Source of the DNA: Burkholderiales bacterium
GTDB lineage: Bacteria; Pseudomonadota; Gammaproteobacteria; Burkholderiales; WYBJ01
Assembly: GCA_022841915.1 (NCBI GenBank)
Contig: JALHQN010000016.1
Location: forward strand, 81,859-126,678
DNA: 44,820 bases
Direction of reading: 5' to 3'
Shown: one piece after another, positions 42,376 to 44,820 of the stretch
Layout of the letters: every line of letters begins with the position of its first letter
Position numbering within the stretch: the stretch's first letter is position 1
Notes under the pieces: generated by a model
Told to the model about the DNA's origin: nothing
Seen by the model: only the letters and a program-made list of their open reading frames with translations
Databases searched by the model: none
Position numbers and translations under genes: made by a program

Positions 42376-44820
42376 TCAGCTCTCCGCGACGCGGCGGGCG
42401 ATGTGGGCGAGCGCTTCAGCGACCTGGTCGATCAGGATCAGACACAGGTCGCCGGGCGCGAGGCGCTGCAGTGCGGCGTCGATCGCGGCGAACTCGCCAC
42501 GGATTTCCTCGACCTCGCGGGTGCGCTGCGCCCGCGCCAGCCCCTGCCGCAGCAGCGCGATCACCTCGCCGTCGCCGCGCCCGCGCTGTGCCTGGTCTTC
42601 GTAGAGGATCACGTGGTCGAAGGCGTCGCCGAGAATCTGCGTCTGCTCGCAGATGTCCTGGTCGCGACGGTCGCCGGCGCCACTGATCACGACGATGCGG
42701 CGGCTCGCCGGCATGGCCTCCACCGCGTGCACCAGGGCGCTCATCGCATCGGGGTTGTGGCCGTAGTCCGCGATCACGGTAGCGCCGCGGTACACGAACT
42801 CGTTGAACCGCCCGGGTACCGTGCCCGCGTCGCTCGTGAACGAACCGAGCGCCCTTTCGATCGCCTTCCAGTCGATGCCGAGCGCCCAGGCCGCTGCCAT
42901 TGCAGCCATCGCATTCTCGACCTGGAAGGGCAGCGTGCCGCCACGGGTGAGCGGAATGCCCGTGAGCGAGATACGGCGCTCACGGCGGCCCTCGGCCGCA
43001 ACCAGCGAGCCACCGTCCACGTAGACCGTGCGTCGGCCGCGCGCCCGGTGCCTGGCGATCACCGGCAGGGTGCGGTCGTGCGCGAAGAACGTCACCGCGC
43101 CGGGACAGATGTCCGCCATGGCGGCCACGATCGGGTCGGCGGCGTTGAGCACGGCGACGCCATCGGGCGACACGTTCTGCACGATGACGCGCTTGAGCAC
43201 GCCGAGGTCATGAGCCGAGGTGATGTAATTCAGCCCGAGATGATCGCCTCGACCTACGTTGGTCACGACCGCGACCTTGCAGCGATCGAATCCCAGCCCC
43301 TCGCGCAGCAGTCCGCCGCGCGCGGTCTCGAACACCGCGGCGTCCACCTCCGGGTGCATCAAGACGTTGCGCGCGCTTCTCGGGCCGCTGCAGTCGCCCG
43401 AGTCGATCTGCCGGCCGTTCACGTAGACGCCGTCGCTATTGGTCATGCCCACCCGCAGCCCGGCACTCGCCATCATGTGCGCGATGAGGCGCACCGTGGT
43501 GGTCTTGCCGTTGGTGCCCGTCACCGCGACGACCGGGATGCGAGCGTCCTGGCCATCGCCGAACATCATCGAAACGATGGCCTCCCCGACCGCCCGACCT
43601 CTGCCGTAGGAGGGGTTCAGATGCATGCGCAAGCCCGGCGCGGCGTTCACCTCGACGATGCCGCCGCCCTGCTGCTCGAGCGGTCGAAGCACGCTCTCGC
43701 AAACGACGTCCACCCCGGCGATGTGCAGCCCCACCATGCGGGCCGCCTCGACTGCCCTGGCGGCGACTTCCGGGTGCACATCGTCGGTGACGTCGGTGGC
43801 AGTACCGCCGGTGCTCAAGTTCGCGTTATTGCGCAGAACCACCCGCGCGCCCTTCGCAGGCACCGATGCAGGGGTGTACCCCTGTATCTCCAGGCGCGCC
43901 ACCGCGATCTCGTCGATCCTGATCTTGGTCAGGGTAGTGGCATGGCCATCCCCGCGGCGCGGGTCGGCGTTGAGCTCCTCGACGAGGTCGCGGATGCTGC
44001 GTTCGCCGTCGCCGATGACGTGCGGCGGATCGCGGCGCGCCGCAGCGACAAGCTGGTCGCCGACCACCAGCAGGCGGAAGTCGTTGCCTGGAATGAAGCG
44101 CTCGAGCATGACCTCGGAACCGAATTCGGTGGCGGCGTTGTAGGCCACCTCGAGGTGCTCGCGCGTCACGACGTTGACTGCCACGCCCTTGCCCTGATTG
44201 CTGTCCCGGGGCTTGACGACGACCGCGCCTCCGATCTCGCACATCGCCGCCCAGGCATCTTCGATGTCGGCGACCGGACGCCCCTCCGGCACCGGCACGC
44301 CCGCGGCCGCCAGAAGACGTTTGGTCAGCTGTTTGTCCTGTGCGATTTGCTCGGCGACGGCGCTGGTGAGGTCCACCTCCGCTGCCTGGATCCGCCGCTG
44401 ACGACTGCCCCAACCGAATTGCACGAGGCTGCCATCCGTGAGGCGGCGATACGGAATGCCTCGTGCCTCGGCGGCCTTCACGATCGAACCAGTGCTCGGG
44501 CCCAGACGCACGTCCTCGTCGAGATCTCGTAGTCGCGCGAGCGCGGCGGCGAGATCGAACGGCTGGTCGGCGAGCGCGGCTTCGTACAGTGCCTGCGCCT
44601 GCTCGAGGGCGAGTCGTCCGACGCCCTCTTCGGTGTACTCGACGACCACCTGATAGACCTCGGGCTCGACGGCTGTCGTCACACGGCTGAACGTGACCGG
44701 ACATCCCGCCTGCATCTGCAGGTTCAGTGCCGCGCAGGCCAGCACGTTCGCCGCAGTCACCGGGCCTTCCTGCCCCACCGAGCGCAGTGCGCCGATCTCC
44801 GGGAAGCGAGCGCGCAGCTT
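42376..44820 (-). CDS. cphA: Cyanophycin synthetase, N-terminus outside window
   Basis: The visible 814 codons cover most of CphA (typically about 870-900 residues). The frame stays open to the right edge, so the first residues are missing; the GTG at 44778 is internal. From the N-terminus: the N-domain (VTFSRVTTAVEPEVYQVVVEYTEEGVGRLAL), an ATP-grasp domain (VVVKPRDSNQGKGVAVNV, MLERFIPGNDFRLLVVGD, VEVNAAPGLRMHLNPSYGRGR), then a Mur-ligase-like domain (VAVTGTNGKTTTVRLIAHMM, ADYGHNPDAM). It polymerises Asp and Arg into the nitrogen reserve cyanophycin with two ATP-dependent steps. Nitrogen storage beside a nitrogen-compound catabolic region is suggestive but unproven. Confidence 0.93.
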   Translation of the reverse strand, partial: KLRARFPEIGALRSVGQEGPVTAANVLACAALNLQMQAGCPVTFSRVTTAVEPEVYQVVVEYTEEGVGRLALEQAQALYEAALADQPFDLAAALARLRDLDEDVRLGPSTGSIVKAAEARGIPYRRLTDGSLVQFGWGSRQRRIQAAEVDLTSAVAEQIAQDKQLTKRLLAAAGVPVPEGRPVADIEDAWAAMCEIGGAVVVKPRDSNQGKGVAVNVVTREHLEVAYNAATEFGSEVMLERFIPGNDFRLLVVGDQLVAAARRDPPHVIGDGERSIRDLVEELNADPRRGDGHATTLTKIRIDEIAVARLEIQGYTPASVPAKGARVVLRNNANLSTGGTATDVTDDVHPEVAARAVEAARMVGLHIAGVDVVCESVLRPLEQQGGGIVEVNAAPGLRMHLNPSYGRGRAVGEAIVSMMFGDGQDARIPVVAVTGTNGKTTTVRLIAHMMASAGLRVGMTNSDGVYVNGRQIDSGDCSGPRSARNVLMHPEVDAAVFETARGGLLREGLGFDRCKVAVVTNVGRGDHLGLNYITSAHDLGVLKRVIVQNVSPDGVAVLNAADPIVAAMADICPGAVTFFAHDRTLPVIARHRARGRRTVYVDGGSLVAAEGRRERRISLTGIPLTRGGTLPFQVENAMAAMAAAWALGIDWKAIERALGSFTSDAGTVPGRFNEFVYRGATVIADYGHNPDAMSALVHAVEAMPASRRIVVISGAGDRRDQDICEQTQILGDAFDHVILYEDQAQRGRGDGEVIALLRQGLARAQRTREVEEIRGEFAAIDAALQRLAPGDLCLILIDQVAEALAHIARRVAES

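Noticed and set aside
42403-44532. 709-codon plus-strand frame opposite cphA
   Set aside because: Antisense shadow of cphA with biased composition and no family features.

Overview
The window is high-GC bacterial DNA of a betaproteobacterial, probably Burkholderiales-like, type. The reasons are five orphan periplasmic receptors of the Bug/TctC family, a DUF2970 miniprotein, a cyanophycin synthetase, and many ATGA/GTGA-coupled operons. I saw no rRNA, tRNA, insertion sequence, phage gene or CRISPR array. The assignment is inference from gene content; no taxonomic marker is present.

Layout, left to right. (1) 1-5.4 kb: the 3' end of an unidentified gene, then a minus-strand operon denD-like epimerase > SDR > NDP-forming acyl-CoA synthetase, then two small genes. 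(2) 6.3-11.5 kb: an amidohydrolase, then a tight plus-strand operon of FAD oxidoreductase, divergent allantoinase-like (polysaccharide-deacetylase fold) protein and M20 carbamoylase-type hydrolase. (3) 11.5-18.9 kb: transporter zone with three Bug/TctC receptors, one tctB-tctA pair, a DoxX protein and a VC0807-like membrane protein. (4) 19.3-29.5 kb: allantoate amidohydrolase and PuuE allantoinase on the plus strand converge on a seven-gene minus-strand operon of two paralogous solute receptors, a complete Opp/Dpp ABC importer and an Asp/Glu/hydantoin (allantoin) racemase homologue. (5) 30.1-38.4 kb: operon Bug > second PuuE-like protein > GntR/FCD regulator; then SDR > aminotransferase > alpha/beta hydrolase > N-carbamoylase, with another Bug gene upstream. 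(6) 38.8-44.8 kb: housekeeping-like genes: cNMP-binding protein coupled to an AI-2E family permease, an acyltransferase 3, and cyanophycin synthetase running off the right edge.

The theme of about 30 kb is import and hydrolysis of cyclic amides/ureides. A deacetylase-fold ring opener and an M20 amidohydrolase/carbamoylase occur three times, each set next to its own transporter or receptor genes and each with different helper enzymes. Only the middle set looks like textbook allantoin catabolism (puuE, allC, allantoin-racemase homologue). The other two rely on clearly divergent ring-opening homologues and probably serve other substrates.

The most noteworthy signals are: the racemase homologue has Gly at the position of the second catalytic Cys; the Bug-puuE2-gntR operon has a repeated ATTGTGCAC operator 21 bp apart; the ABC operon has two strong palindromes upstream of a TTG-initiated receptor gene; a Fur-like box lies between divergent tctC and tctBA; and tctA has a likely one-base disruption at its start.
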